DNA of 64,000 bases from Bog-473 sp963707835. Its GTDB lineage: Bacteria > Actinomycetota > Acidimicrobiia > Acidimicrobiales > RAAP-2. This document shows, piece by piece, positions 26,299-36,835 of the stretch. The notes under the pieces were generated by a model. That model was not told the origin of the DNA and did no database searches. It saw only the letters and a list, made by a program, of their open reading frames with translations. The stretch lies in NCBI GenBank assembly GCA_963707835.1, contig CAVPRI010000002.1, positions 62,001-126,000 of the forward strand, given 5' to 3'. Position 1 is the stretch's first letter. Each line of letters starts with the position of its first letter. The position numbers and the translations under genes are program-made.

Positions 26299-27858
26299 TC
26301 ACCGAGCCCTCTCTTCGCCTCCTGCACCACGGTGGCCGCGCCACTCTCGGGCCCATCCGAGGACCAGTGCAACTCCGGACAAGATCACCACCGGAAGGTC
26401 ACCCCAGTGGTCGTAGGGCGTCATGCCACGACGCAGCGCGACTGAAGCCAGCAGGGCTTGGCGCCGACCCAGTGAGCTGCGTTGGACGATGACGCCCCGT
26501 TGCGTGATCACTGCGCTGTAGCCGGTCGGTGCGGCCTGAACCAGGTCACGGCCGTTCTCGACGGCCTGGATTTCGGCCGCCGCCAGTTCCTGGCCTGGTA
26601 CCTGGGAGGTGCTGTAGGAGGTCGTGTTGGTTGGGACGGCGAGCAGCTCGGCTCCGGCGCGTACCGAAGCATGGCTCCGTCCGGCATAGAAGACCTCGTA
26701 GGAAACGAGCAGCCCCAAGGGACCGGCTGGAGTGCGGAGGAGCCCGGACCCCGTGCCAGGGATGGCATCGGTCGGAACACCGGACAGGTCAGCCAGGTGT
26801 GAGACAAGAGATCGATACGGCACGTACTCCCCAAAGGGGACTCGACGGACCTTCTCGTACGTCCCCACGATCCGTCCGCTCGGGCCCCAGGCGACGATCC
26901 TGTTGCGGAATGTCGTGGACGACGCCGGTTCGGTGGTGCCTACGACCAGTGTGGTGCGCAGAGCCTGCGCCAGGTGGCTCAACTGCGCGGCCTCAGTCGA
27001 CCCGAGCAGCGGTCGATCCAAAGCCACGACGTCCTCGGGCCAGAGCACGAGATCGCGGGCGCCGTGAACGGAATCGTTTGCCGCGAGCTGTGCGTGGTAC
27101 ACGGCGTTGGGGTCGATTTCCTCCTTGCTCACACCCCGCGGCCCGCCACCTTGGACCAGCGCCACCCGAATCGTCCGCACGGGCGCTCCGCCGTCCGGAG
27201 AGACGGCACCCCACATGATCAGGGCTAACACCGACGTGGCGGCGAGCGCGGCGCCGCCAATCGCCGGGCGTGGCTTTTTCGCAGCGTCGCCTCGATCCCC
27301 TTTGCGGGCCACGACCGATTGCGTTGCGATGCGTGTCAGGACCCGGACACCGAAGGTGGCGACTGCGACTCCGCTCGCCCACACCCCAGCTGTCATCAGG
27401 ACGGGCCCTCCGAGACGGGCCAACTGCAGCAGCGGGCCGTTCGCTTGCCCCAGATAGACCCCCCCGAGCGGGAGTCCTCCGAAAGGCCAGGTCATCCGGA
27501 GCGCCTCCGCCAGAGTCCACGCACCGACGAAGGCGAGGGCTCGCCCGCGTCGAGGCGGCGTGGCAACTCCGGCTGCGGCCATGAACAGGGACTCGACACA
27601 TACCAGAGCCAGTGCTCCGTACCAGTTAAAGGCTCGCGCCCACGCGAGCCCGATTCCGAAGCTGCCGATGCCCGCGAACCACCCTGACCATGCGCGGGAC
27701 CGAGCCGGCAACGCACCGAGGCGCCAGTAGATCAGGGCGGCACCGAGCGGACCGAGTGGCCACCAGCCCCATGGTGGCAGTGACAGTGCCAGGAGAACGC
27801 CGGCAGCCAGAGAGGGGACCGCCACGCCTCCACGTCGGGGCCGGTGGCCCGGCCTCAC
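26299..27858 (-). CDS. lnt: Apolipoprotein N-acyltransferase-like protein, nucleophile Cys replaced by Ser
   Basis: Lnt adds the third acyl chain to lipoproteins at the membrane. This 519-residue product has the N-terminal multi-helix domain (SLPPWGWWPLGPLG, WPFGGLPLGGVYLGQ) and the C-terminal nitrilase domain (RVALVQGG). The catalytic Glu (LVLWPEDV) and Lys (GTYEKVRRVPFGEYVP) are present. The catalytic Cys position, normally CYE, reads VSYEVFY, so a Ser stands at the nucleophile. GTG 27858 overlaps the hemG stop (GTGA). It is the last gene of the haem operon. Active acyltransferase or altered paralogue cannot be settled here. Confidence 0.82.
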   Translation of the reverse strand: MRPGHRPRRGGVAVPSLAAGVLLALSLPPWGWWPLGPLGAALIYWRLGALPARSRAWSGWFAGIGSFGIGLAWARAFNWYGALALVCVESLFMAAAGVATPPRRGRALAFVGAWTLAEALRMTWPFGGLPLGGVYLGQANGPLLQLARLGGPVLMTAGVWASGVAVATFGVRVLTRIATQSVVARKGDRGDAAKKPRPAIGGAALAATSVLALIMWGAVSPDGGAPVRTIRVALVQGGGPRGVSKEEIDPNAVYHAQLAANDSVHGARDLVLWPEDVVALDRPLLGSTEAAQLSHLAQALRTTLVVGTTEPASSTTFRNRIVAWGPSGRIVGTYEKVRRVPFGEYVPYRSLVSHLADLSGVPTDAIPGTGSGLLRTPAGPLGLLVSYEVFYAGRSHASVRAGAELLAVPTNTTSYSTSQVPGQELAAAEIQAVENGRDLVQAAPTGYSAVITQRGVIVQRSSLGRRQALLASVALRRGMTPYDHWGDLPVVILSGVALVLGWAREWRGHRGAGGEERAR

Positions 27859-29266
27859 AAGAGCGCGCGCGCTGCCGCCCGGCCGCTGGCGACGCAGGCG
27901 GGAATTCCCACCCCGTGATACGCCGCCCCCGCAACGGCCAGGCCGCCCAGTCGGGCAACGGCGGACTCCACGCCGGCTGTCCGCAGAAGGTGGTGCACCC
28001 GGTATTGGGGAAGCCCCGCGACATGGCGGACCACTGTCGACTCGAGGGGATTGCCGGCGAGGCCCATGAGGACACCGAGCTCCTCCCAGGCGCGGGCTGC
28101 GACCTCGTCGTCCCCCCATTGCAGCGGCCGGGTGTCGTCAATGCGCCCGAGCGAGGCACGCAGCAGGACCTCACCATCGCGTGCGAGATGTGGCCACTTG
28201 CGGTCGAGGAAGGTGCATGCGGTCACCGCCCATGGATCACGACCCTTGTGGGGACTGCGTCGAGGGACCAGGAAGCCGGTCCCGTGGAGCCCGGCAGAGA
28301 AGTCTGAGGCCACCGCGCGGAACGTCACGATCACTGAGGAGGCGTAGTCGATGGATTGGAGGAGGCCGGCTGCCTCGTCGTCGTGTGGCTCCAGTAGCGC
28401 CGCGGTGGCCGGAGCTGGCGTTGCCAGGACCACACCGTCAGCCTCGATCGTGGTGCTGTCGCAGCGCACGCGCCATCGCCCGGCGGCGCGCTCGAGTGCA
28501 TCGGCTCGGGTTGAGAGCCGGACGTCCACACTGCGTTCGGACAGCGCATGCGCCAGGGTGCCGACGAGCGAGCCCATCCCCTGGCGAAGGCACCAGAACA
28601 ACGGAGGACCCGACTCGTCGGGCCGGACGGGCACCTCAGCGCGCAATCTCCGCATCAGGCTGCCACGGCGCTGGGCGGCCGCCAGGAGGGGAGGGTACGT
28701 CGCTGCGGCGGACATGTCGTCGACCGTGCCCGCGTAGATACCTCCGAAGAGCGGATCGACCAGGGTGTCGACTACCTGCCGGCCCAGCTTGCGGGTCACG
28801 AGCGGCCCCACCGAACGGTCTCCCATCGGCCCTCGGACATCGGGTCGAGGGAGCAACGCGTCCCGGGCCAGGCCCAGCACGCCTGCCGGACCCAGGGCAC
28901 CCGTGCGCACGGTCGGCCAGAACCGGGTGGGAATCCCAGCGCGTGCCCCTCGGGCAGCGGCCGCAGCCGGTTGCGTGCCCACACCGACGCGCCCTGCGCG
29001 GCGATGGGCTCCAAGGCGGCGACCAAACCGAGCTCGTGGCACAGTTCGACTGCTTCAGGCCGGCGGCCCAGGAATCCGTCGGGACCCATGTCCACGAGGC
29101 GTCCTCCGAACATCTCGCTCCGCAGGGGGCCGCCCAGGCGGGGAGATGCTTCGATCAGCGTGACCCGGTGTTTCTCCGCGCCCCCCACGGCGCCACCGGT
29201 CAACTCCCACGTCGCGACGAGCCCGCTGATGCCACCTCCGACGACGACGAACTCGCGGAGCGCCAC
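27855..29266 (-). CDS. hemG/hemY (cgoX): Protoporphyrinogen/coproporphyrinogen III oxidase (one frameshift)
   Basis: This FAD enzyme oxidises coproporphyrinogen III (CgoX, in Gram-positive bacteria) or protoporphyrinogen IX. The dinucleotide motif VVGGGISGLVATWEL begins at residue 8, followed by EASPRLGGPLRSE and VDMGPDGFLGRRPE. The C-terminus has GLAVAGAAYHGVGIPACVASGR, the typical end of HemY-type oxidases. A frame break near 28940 splits the two halves. The stop overlaps the lnt start. With hemE and hemH upstream, the operon supplies three steps from uroporphyrinogen to haem, probably by the coproporphyrin-dependent route. Confidence 0.92.
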
Positions 29267-29267
29267 C

Positions 29268-30182
29268 TCAGCGCGGCCTGTCCGCGGCGGCGATCACGCC
29301 GGCCAGCATGTCGAGGAATACCGGGTCGTCGTTGAGCGACGCCGTCGGCGCGTAGGCCAGGCCGCACTCGCGCCGCCACCCCGGCGACGTCGATGTCGAG
29401 GTCGTAGAGCACTTCGAGGTGGTCGGACACGAACCCGATCGGGCACACGACGACGGCATCGGCACGACCGCTCCCGTCGCCTAGGAGGCGAACGACGTCC
29501 CGGACATCTGGGCCGAGCCAGGGCTCCGGGCTTCGTGCCGCGCTCTGCCACGCCACTTCCCAATCCGCAAGGTGGGATTCCTCGGCCACGAGTCGGGCCG
29601 AGTCGGCCAATTGCTCCGGGTAGGTGTCGCCATGCTGTTCCGCTCGTGCCGGGAGCGAATGCGCGGTGAAGATGACTCGGGGATGGGTTCGACCCAGCTC
29701 GGCTACTTCGAAGAGGGCGGTCCGGACGCGGTCGGCGAGGAGTGTGACCAGGGCGGGTTCGCCGTACCACGGACCGACGGGCACGAACTCGGTCGTCGTG
29801 CCCAGCGCGCTGCGAGCACGGTCGAGATACTCCTGAGACCCCATGGACGACGCATGCGGGGTGAGCACGAGCGCGATCACGCGATCGTGCCCCTGCAGGC
29901 CGGCTGCCGTGTCCTCGATCAGTGGGGCCGTGTGCTTGGCGCCGAAAGCGACCACGTAGCGTCCCGGGGCGCGGACCTCGAGAGCCTGGCGGATCCCTTC
30001 GACCTGGGCCGCCGTGCGCTCGGCCAGCGGCGATACGCCGCCGATGGCCTCGTAGCGGCGCACGAGCTCGGCGAGCTGAGCTGGGTCGGGTGGCCGGCCA
30101 TGACGGATGCGGGTGAAGAACGGGCCGATCTCGGCCGGGTCGCCGGCGTGCCGTGTGCCATGACCAGGACGCCGACGCTCAC
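29268..30182 (-). CDS. hemH/cpfC: Ferrochelatase (frameshifted at both ends)
   Basis: This enzyme inserts Fe2+ into coproporphyrin III or protoporphyrin IX. Visible are MAHGTP at the N-terminus, GGVSPLAERTAAQV, the porphyrin-cleft region and FTAHSLPARAEQHGDTYPEQ with the catalytic His. The metal-site stretch CPIGFVSDHLEVLYDLD contains the conserved Glu. GTG 30182 overlaps the end of hemE (GTGA). Two breaks are visible: a missing G near 30147 and another near 29375; the true C-terminus reads LNDDPVFLDMLAGVIAAAD. Length is about 305 codons. In actinobacteria this is usually the coproporphyrin ferrochelatase CpfC. Confidence 0.92.
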
Positions 30183-31263
30183 CCCGTCGCGCCGCCGTCT
30201 CCGCGTGGACGAGGTCGACCACGCGCCGCGAGGATCGCCGGGGTCGGTCTCGGGCAGGACGCCGTGGCCGAGGTTGAAGACGTGGCCCGGTGCGGTCCCC
30301 GCCGCATTCCGGCGAGCACGCTGCCGCGACGCCCCGTGCCTCGGCCACCACCGGCCACGGCGCGAGGCACAGCGCCGGGTCCAGGTTTCCCTGGAGCGCG
30401 CGACCGGGCCCGACGCGGCGGCGGGCCGTCGTCGAGCGGGACGCGCCAGTCGACGCCGATGACGTCGGCGCCCGGCGTCTGCCATCAGGCTGAGCAGCTC
30501 GCCGGTGCCGACGCCGAAGAGGATGGTGGGCACGGCCAGGTCGGCCAGGCCCGACAGGACGGCCCGGGTGGCCGGCAGGGCGAACCGGGCGTAGTCGTCG
30601 GGCGAAAGTGACCCGGCCCAGCTGTCGAACAGCTGAACGGCTTGGGCTCCGGCGGCGACCTGGGCACGCAGGGAGGCCAGGGCGAGCGCGGCCAGCCGGT
30701 CCGCCAACCGCTGCCACAGCGCGGGGTCGCCGTGCATGAGGGCCTTCACCTTGGCGAAGGTGCGCGACGGGCCGCCCTCGACCAGGTAGCTGGCCACGGT
30801 AAAGGGCGCGCCGGCGAATCCGATGAGCGCGCACCCCCGATCCCTCGAGTTCTCGGCGCGCCAGCCTGACCGCCTCTGCGACGTAGGGGAGATCGGCTTC
30901 GGGTTCGAGTGGGCGCAGGCGGCTCAGGTCGGCTGGTCCACGGAACGGTTCGGCCACCACCGGCCCACGACCGGGCTCCACCTCGACGCCGAAGCCGATG
31001 GCGTGCAGCGGTACCACGATGTCGGAGAAGACGATCGCGGCATCGACGCCATAGCGCCGCACCGGCTGGAGGGTCAGCTCGGCGGACAGTGAGGCGTCCG
31101 CCACGGCCGAGAGGATGGAGTCCTCGCCTCGCGCGGCGCGGTACTCGGGCAACGAGCGGCCGGCCTGTCGCATGAACCAGACCGGGGTCCGGGCGACCGG
31201 CTCGCCGAAGCAGGCGCGCACCAGATCGGGCCGGTCGGTAACGTCAGCTCCTTCGGCCTTCAC
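30179..31263 (-). CDS. hemE: Uroporphyrinogen decarboxylase (several frameshifts)
   Basis: HemE removes four carboxyl groups from uroporphyrinogen III. The N-terminal signature PVWFMRQAGRSLPEYRA is intact. FSDIVVPLHAIGFGVE, SYLVEGGPSRTFAKVKALMH, LFDSWAGSLSPDDYARFA and VFNLGHGVLPETDP follow, but spread over three frames. Breaks lie near 30820, 30475, 30310 and 30225, and the stop needs one more shift. GTG 31263 overlaps the stop of the YbjQ-family gene. Joined length of about 360 residues is normal. This is the most indel-damaged gene in the window, yet every motif survives, which argues for sequencing error. Confidence 0.9.
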
Positions 31264-31583
31264 CCGGTTGGCTCAATGACGACCGCCGTCCCGTACGCGG
31301 AGATCTCGGTCCAGTTGCCGCCCATCTCTGAGGTGTCGAAGCGCATGGCCAGCACGGCGTTGCCCCCGTGGGCCTCGGCCTCGGCCACCATGCGGTCGAC
31401 GACATCCTGCCGGCTTAGCTGGAGGTTCTTGGTCATGCCCTTGAGCTCCCCACCCGCCAGCGATTTGAAGGCGGCACCGAACTGGGAGCCGACATTGCGG
31501 GAGCGCACGGTCAGCCCGAACACTTCCCCCAGCACGTTGGTGACGGTGTATCCGGGCACGTCGTTCATGGTCGAAATGAGCAT
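31260..31583 (-). CDS. YbjQ/DUF74 family protein
   Basis: This 107-residue protein of the YbjQ (DUF74, heavy-metal-binding-domain) family contains VPGYTVTNVLGEVFGLTVRS, AEAHGGNAVLAMRFD and the closing YGTAVVIEP. Members form pentameric rings and have no settled function. I chose ATG 31583, which has an AGAGGA ribosome site six bases upstream, over a longer in-frame start. It begins the YbjQ-hemE-hemH-hemG-lnt operon, with GTGA overlap onto hemE. The link to haem synthesis is positional only. Confidence 0.88.
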   Translation of the reverse strand: MLISTMNDVPGYTVTNVLGEVFGLTVRSRNVGSQFGAAFKSLAGGELKGMTKNLQLSRQDVVDRMVAEAEAHGGNAVLAMRFDTSEMGGNWTEISAYGTAVVIEPTG

Positions 31584-31707
31584 GACAGTCCTCTCGATCC
31601 GGCTGCTGGTCGGGCTCATCGTAGGCTCCACCACCCCCGCGACTCGGGCGTGACGGGGCGTCTAAACTGAACCGTTCCCCCTAGGGCGCGGGGGAGGAAG
31701 GGGAGCG

Positions 31708-34176
31708 GTGCCGGAACATCCCGATCTGCGGGACGAACAGGAGTTCCTCAACCGTGCCTACGAGGGCCTCGAGTTCATGCGGGGCGAGGCGCGCCAGATG
31801 CTCGAGGATGTGCTGGACCTGGGCCGGGGCGGTACGTTCCAGTCCCGTACCGAGCGCGACATCGTCGTGCGCACCAGCCTGGCCCGGCTGGAACAGCTCG
31901 ACGTCGGTGACCAGGCGCTGTACTTCGGTCGCATCGATCACTGCCAGCGACCAGGGAGTGAGGCACAACGGCTCCGACGGGGCCACAAAAAACAACCCAC
32001 CCCGCCCCCGGCGGCACCCGGGCCGACGGCGGCAGCCACCCGCTCCTCGGCGAGTCGTTCCACATCGGAAGGCTCGGGGTCTCGGGCCCCGACCACGAGC
32101 CGCTGGTCGTCGACTGGCGGGCCCGGTCGCCGAACCGTTCTACCGGGCCACGGGCCTCGATCCACAGGGCCTGGCCCGCCGGCGCCACCTGGCCCTCCGA
32201 GGCCAAGAGGTGGTCGGCCTGGAGGACGAGTACTTCATCGCAACCGGCACCCTGGCCACCGGCGACGGCACGATGCGAACCGACACCGACACCGCCCCCG
32301 CCAATGGTGAGCGGCTGCTCACCGACGGGCTTGTCCTCGGTGGCCCGGGCGCGCTCCTCGCTGCGCTTGGTCAGGCCCGGACCGGTCACATGGGCGACAT
32401 CGTCTCGACCATCCAGCGCGAGCAGGACGAGATCATCCGCGCCCCCTGCCCGGCGTGCTCGTGGTCCAGGGCGGACCGGGGACGGGCAAGACCGCGGTGG
32501 CGCTCCACCGGGCCGCGTACCTCCTCTACACCCACCGCTTTCCCCTGGAGCGGCAAGGGGTGCTCGTGGTCGGACCGAACCCGCTATTCCTTCGATACAT
32601 CGAGCAGGTCCTTCCGTCGCTCGGCGAGGCCGGGGTGAGCCTGTCCACCGTGGCGGGGTTGGTGCCCGAGGTGCGGGTGCGCGGGGTCGACCAACCCGCC
32701 GCTGCCAAGCTGAAGGGTGACGTGCGAATGGTCAAGGTCTTGGCCCGCGCCGTGCGCACCCGCCAACGTCCCCTCCGGCGCGACGTCGAGATCCCCTTCG
32801 GCGCGGGCGTGCTGCGCCTCCGTGCCAGCCTCACCGAGGAGATCGTGGCGTTGGCCCGACGGCGTCCGGGCACGCACAATGCACGCCGTCGCTTCGTCGA
32901 GACCCAGGTGGTGGGCGCTCTGGCCGACGAATACCGCCGGCGAGTGTCACGGGACGGAGCACATGACGGGCCGGGAGAGTCGAGCGAGCTCGAGGACACG
33001 GCGGCAGGAGAGGTGTACGAGGAACTGCTGGGCCGGCTGCGCCGGGTGCCCCAGGTGGTCGAGGCGTTGGATCGCATGTGGCCGCGCCTGTCCCCTCATG
33101 AACTGCTCCACGACCTCTTCGGGGCGCCACCCCTGCTCGCTGCGGCGGCCCGGGGCATTCTCAGCGTGGCCGAGGTGGAACGGCTTGGGCGTCCCCGCAG
33201 CGCGTCACTCGAGGCGGTGCCCTGGACAACCGCGGACGCCGCGCTGGTCGACGAGGCGCGCATGCTGCTCGGCCCCCGGCGCCGGCGCCCCGGGCGCGCC
33301 CGATCGGCGCGACCCGGAGGGCGGGCGGCGCCACAAGGCGAGGGCGCGGCGGTCGAGGCAGGGTTCTGGCCCCAGGGACTGCCCGCATCACCGGAGCCCC
33401 CAGTGGCGCCCGGCGCGCTGAGCGGCACCGACGACGAGGTCCGATCCTTTGGCCACATCGTGGTGGACGAGGTTCAAGACCTCTCTCCCATGCAGCTGCG
33501 CATGTTGGCGCGCCGGTCCCTCTCGGGCTCCATGACCGTGGTGGGCGACATCGCCCAGGCGACGAGGCCCTGGGCGCCGTCGGGGTGGGACGAGGTGGTC
33601 CGCCACCTGAGCCCCCAGCGAGCGCCGCGTCTCGTCGAGCTGACGGTGAGTTATCGCACGCCGTCCGAGGTCGTCGAGGTAGCGGCACGAGTGCTCGCCG
33701 CCGCGGCCCCGGGAATCACGCCGCCCCGCCCGGTCCGTCAGTCGGGACATCGACCCCGCTTCGTGTCAGCCAACCGGGCCACCCTGTGGGACGTCTTGGC
33801 CGAGGTCGTCCGCGACGAAGCGGCGGGGGTGGCGCAGGGCCGGGTGGCTGTGCTGGGCCCCTCGGTCCTGCTGCCCGAGATTGTGCGCGCGCTGCAGGGC
33901 GCCGGACTCGATCCTGTCGACCCGCGCGACCCGGCCGGCGCCGGGCTCGCCGCTGGGTTGGTCGTGCTCCCGGCGGACGAGACCAACGGCCTCGAATTCG
34001 ATGCGGTGATCGTCGTGGAACCGGCGTTGATCGCCGCGGTGAGCGACGAACCGGGCACCGAGGGACCGCCAGTCACGACGAAGCGAGGCCTTCGGACGCT
34101 CTACGTGGCGTGTACCAGGCCGACTCAGCATCTGACGGTGGTCCACGCCGAGCCGCTCCCCGCCGCGTTGCGCTGA
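31708..34176 (+). CDS. helD: HelD-like RNA polymerase-associated UvrD-family helicase (frameshifted)
   Basis: HelD-type ATPases rescue and recycle RNA polymerase. The N-terminal coiled-coil segment LRDEQEFLNRAYEGLEFMRGEA and DWRARVAEPFYRAT match the family. Walker A is GGPGTGKTAVALHRAAYLL, followed by GPNPLFLRYIEQVLPSLGE, Walker B VVDEVQDLSPMQ, GDIAQATRPW and the C-terminal NGLEFDAVIVVEP and LYVACTRPTQHLTVVH. Total length of about 820 codons resembles actinobacterial class II HelD. Breaks lie between 31935 and 32020, near 32125 and at about 32447 (extra C in a C run). GTG 31708 follows GGAAGGGGAG. A TAAACT element at 31663-31668 may be its -10. Confidence 0.9.
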
Positions 34177-34225
34177 ACAGGACCTTCAGGGGGGTGACCC
34201 TCGCCTCGTCCAGCCTGGTCGCGGG

Positions 34226-34264
34226 TTGGCACATCCGGAGGCGGGTCGACTAAAAAATGCGCTG
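34226..34264 (+). promoter_or_regulatory. Candidate promoter with leaderless start for ctaE-qcrCAB
   Basis: TTGGCA at 34226-34231 and TAAAAA at 34251-34256 are separated by 19 bases, seven bases before GTG 34264. The A-rich block stands out in this high-GC sequence. No ribosome site precedes the GTG, which fits a leaderless mRNA. Confidence 0.5.
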
Positions 34265-34866
34265 TGACCCAGGCTGTCTCGGCGGAGGTCCCCGCGCCCC
34301 AGGGGAAGATCGTCCACGACCGGCCGCCGATGCTCGCCGTGGGCGTCATGATCTGGCTCGGGTCGGAGCTGATGTTCTTCAGCGGTCTGTTCGCGGCCTT
34401 CTTCACCATCAGGGCCAACACGGTGGGTCCGTGGCCGCCCGCTGGCACCGAGCTCGACGTCGTCCGAGCGGGCATCTTCACCCTCGTGCTGGTGTCGTCG
34501 AGCTTCACCATGCAGTACGCGGTCTATCAGTCGGAATGGCGGCGCCGCCGATCGGCCCGGATCTGGATCGTCTGCACGATCATCCTGGGGGTGGCCTTCC
34601 TGGGCAACCAGGCCTTTGAGTGGCTTTACAGCCCCACGCGCTGGTACACGAACTCGTACGGCTCGCTCTTCTACATCATGTCTGGCCTGCACGGACTCCA
34701 CGTGTTCATCGGGCTGCTCGCCATGGTCTTCCTGTTGGGCCGCATGCGAGGCGACATCGGGGGTGACCCCGGCGAGCTCTCGGCCATTCAGGGGGTCTCG
34801 TACTACTGGCACTTCGTCGACATCGTCTGGGTCGGGCTCTACAGTTGCCTGTTCCTCCTCAAATAG
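34264..34866 (+). CDS. ctaE: Cytochrome c oxidase subunit III
   Basis: This is a 200-residue, five-helix membrane subunit of the aa3 oxidase. Signatures are FFSGLFAAFFTIRAN, FLGNQAFEWLY and SGLHGLHVFIGL, with YYWHFVDIVWVGLY near the C-terminus (conserved His and Glu). Five helices is the actinobacterial form. GTG 34264 appears leaderless. ctaE heads the ctaE-qcrC-qcrA-qcrB operon, the standard actinobacterial order, and its product joins the bc1-aa3 supercomplex. Confidence 0.96.
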   Translation: MTQAVSAEVPAPQGKIVHDRPPMLAVGVMIWLGSELMFFSGLFAAFFTIRANTVGPWPPAGTELDVVRAGIFTLVLVSSSFTMQYAVYQSEWRRRRSARIWIVCTIILGVAFLGNQAFEWLYSPTRWYTNSYGSLFYIMSGLHGLHVFIGLLAMVFLLGRMRGDIGGDPGELSAIQGVSYYWHFVDIVWVGLYSCLFLLK

Positions 34867-34868
34867 GC

Positions 34869-35867
34869 ATGCGAAGCGCGCGCACACACCGGAAGGGGAC
34901 ATTCCGCACCACGTTCCTGTTGCCGGGCGGCCTCCTTGCCGTGGCCACCCTGGCGTCGCTGGCGACGTTCTTCCCGGGCACGGACGCCGGCGCCAGCGGG
35001 CATGCGGACACCGCCCAGGTGCCGCCGATCCCCACCGAGCACGTCACGACCCGCTCGTGCGGCACGGTCAACGTCAAGGGCGTCACCGGGACGACGCGCA
35101 ACGCCGGCAACCCGTTCAATTCCAGCTCTCGGTTCTGCCTGAACGGCCACCTGATCTCCTACGGCAGCCACTACATCACGTACGCCAACCCACCCCGGTC
35201 GTTCATCGCCGCCGGGCAGCTGCTCTTCGCCCAGACTTGTTCGAGCTGCCACGGCAACGACGCCAGCGGCGTCGGCCCCGACGGGACGGCGAGCATCGGG
35301 CCCAACCTGCAGGGATTGGGCGCGGCCACGGTCGACTTCTGGGTGAGCACGGGCCGCATGCCGGCCGCCGACGTGAAGGCGGTGGAGGCGGAGCGCCGGG
35401 CGAGCCGGCTGACGCCCCTACAGGCGCTGGAGCTCGCTGCCTGGGTCAACTCGCTGGACCCGGCGGTGCCCGCCGTGCCCTACCCACACCTGGGTGGGTC
35501 CAACCAGTCAGTGGGACAGGACCTGTTCTCCCTCAACTGCGCGGCGTGCCACACCATCACCGGTGCGGGTGACGCGCTCGCCTTCGGGACAAACGCACCC
35601 TCGCTGCAGGTCCGCTCCATCACGGCCCAACAGGTGGCCGAGGCGATCCGGACCGGACCCGCCAACATGCCCCGCTTCTCGGGCAACCTCACCGACGAGC
35701 AGGTGAGCGACGTCGTCTCCTATGTGACCGCGCGCATCCAGCACCCGACCAACCCCGGCGGCTTCGGTCTGGGCGGCGTCGGACCCGTCGCCGAGGGATT
35801 CGTCGCCCTGCTGATCGGCGTGGGTGGCCTCGTGCTCATCTGCTTCTGGATAGGGGAACGCTCGTGA
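34869..35867 (+). CDS. qcrC: Cytochrome bc1 complex dihaem cytochrome c subunit
   Basis: QcrC carries two c-type haems and passes electrons from the Rieske protein to CuA of the oxidase. The CXXCH sites are CSSCH and CAACH, with distal Met candidates in STGRMPAAD and GPANMPRFSGN. An N-terminal signal anchor (LLPGGLLAVATLASLATFF) and a C-terminal helix (GFVALLIGVGGLVLICFWIG) place the haem domains outside. I chose ATG 34869, two bases after the ctaE stop, over a GTG 24 bases upstream. An extra segment of about 60 residues with two Cys (SCGTV, RFCLNGH) precedes the first haem domain. The stop overlaps qcrA. Confidence 0.95.
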   Translation: MRSARTHRKGTFRTTFLLPGGLLAVATLASLATFFPGTDAGASGHADTAQVPPIPTEHVTTRSCGTVNVKGVTGTTRNAGNPFNSSSRFCLNGHLISYGSHYITYANPPRSFIAAGQLLFAQTCSSCHGNDASGVGPDGTASIGPNLQGLGAATVDFWVSTGRMPAADVKAVEAERRASRLTPLQALELAAWVNSLDPAVPAVPYPHLGGSNQSVGQDLFSLNCAACHTITGAGDALAFGTNAPSLQVRSITAQQVAEAIRTGPANMPRFSGNLTDEQVSDVVSYVTARIQHPTNPGGFGLGGVGPVAEGFVALLIGVGGLVLICFWIGERS

Positions 35868-36835
35868 GCGACGCGGACCGCCAGCCCTCGCGCACCCGGG
35901 TACCCATGCCGGTCGCCGCGTTGAGCGACCCGCACATGAGCGACGCGGCCAGGCACCCGGCGCGGGTCGAGAAGATCATCGCGGTCCTCTTCCTGGCGGC
36001 CATCGTCCTCCTCGCCCTGTTCGGCGTTGCCTACTGGCAGAACTGGAGCCCCTGGGAGCTGGGCGGCGCCATCGGGGCAGGCCTGTTCCTCCTCGGCTTC
36101 GGGCTCACGGCCTGGGGCAAGTACCTCATGCCCCAGGGCCCCTTCGTCGAGGAGCGGCACACACTGGCTTCGAGCCCGGAGGAAAGGGTCGCCTTCTCGG
36201 CCGCCCTCGTCGAGCGCTCCGCCGTCGTCGTCAAGCGCCGCAGGATGCTCGGCGGCCTCTTCGCCGTCGGTGCCGGCATCTTCGGCGTCGTCGCCGCGTT
36301 CCCGTTGATCCGTTCCCTCGGACCGCTGCCCGAGAACTCCCTCGAGGTGACCGACTGGCGCGAGGGGACGGTCCTCGTCGACTCGAACGGCCGGCCCGTG
36401 CGCAAGGACACTCTGGTCGTCGGCGGCATCATGACCGTCTACCCGCAGCAAACGGTCGACGTCCAGACCGGGCAGATCACCGAGAACGGGCAGGCCGTCG
36501 ACCAGACGGTGCTGATCAGGGTGTCCGACCAGCCTCTGGTCCCCCCCACCATGCCGGGGCGCCAGGACTGGACCCCCGACGGCTACGTCGCCTACTCCAA
36601 GGTCTGCACGCACCTCGGGTGCCCCGTCGGCCTCTACGAGCAGGAACTCGAGCTGCTGGTGTGCCCGTGCCACCAGTCGATGTTCAACGTGCGCAACGGT
36701 GCGGTGCCCCAGTTCGGGCCCGCCCCGCGCCCACTGCCCCAGATGCATCTCGGCTACAACGATCAGGGCTATCTCATCGCGATGGCGCCCTATGATCAGG
36801 CCGTCGGGCCCGGCTTCTGGGAGCGGACCACATGA
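35864..36835 (+). CDS. qcrA: Cytochrome bc1 complex Rieske iron-sulfur subunit
   Basis: This Rieske [2Fe-2S] protein oxidises menaquinol and hands electrons to QcrC. The cluster motifs are CTHLGCP and CPCHQSMF. The actinobacterial form has three transmembrane helices, seen at residues about 38-58, 68-88 and 128-148. RRRMLGGLF before the third helix may act as a Tat-type twin-arginine region, as in other actinobacterial QcrA; this is inference. GTG 35864 overlaps the qcrC stop (GTGA), and the stop overlaps qcrB (ATGA). Length is 323 residues. Confidence 0.96.
   Translation: MSDADRQPSRTRVPMPVAALSDPHMSDAARHPARVEKIIAVLFLAAIVLLALFGVAYWQNWSPWELGGAIGAGLFLLGFGLTAWGKYLMPQGPFVEERHTLASSPEERVAFSAALVERSAVVVKRRRMLGGLFAVGAGIFGVVAAFPLIRSLGPLPENSLEVTDWREGTVLVDSNGRPVRKDTLVVGGIMTVYPQQTVDVQTGQITENGQAVDQTVLIRVSDQPLVPPTMPGRQDWTPDGYVAYSKVCTHLGCPVGLYEQELELLVCPCHQSMFNVRNGAVPQFGPAPRPLPQMHLGYNDQGYLIAMAPYDQAVGPGFWERTT

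Noticed and set aside
29200..31263. A single 687-codon frame joining hemE, hemH and the start of hemG
   Set aside because: It strings together fragments of three genes through indels. The true GTG starts at 30182 and 29266 and separate domains show distinct genes.
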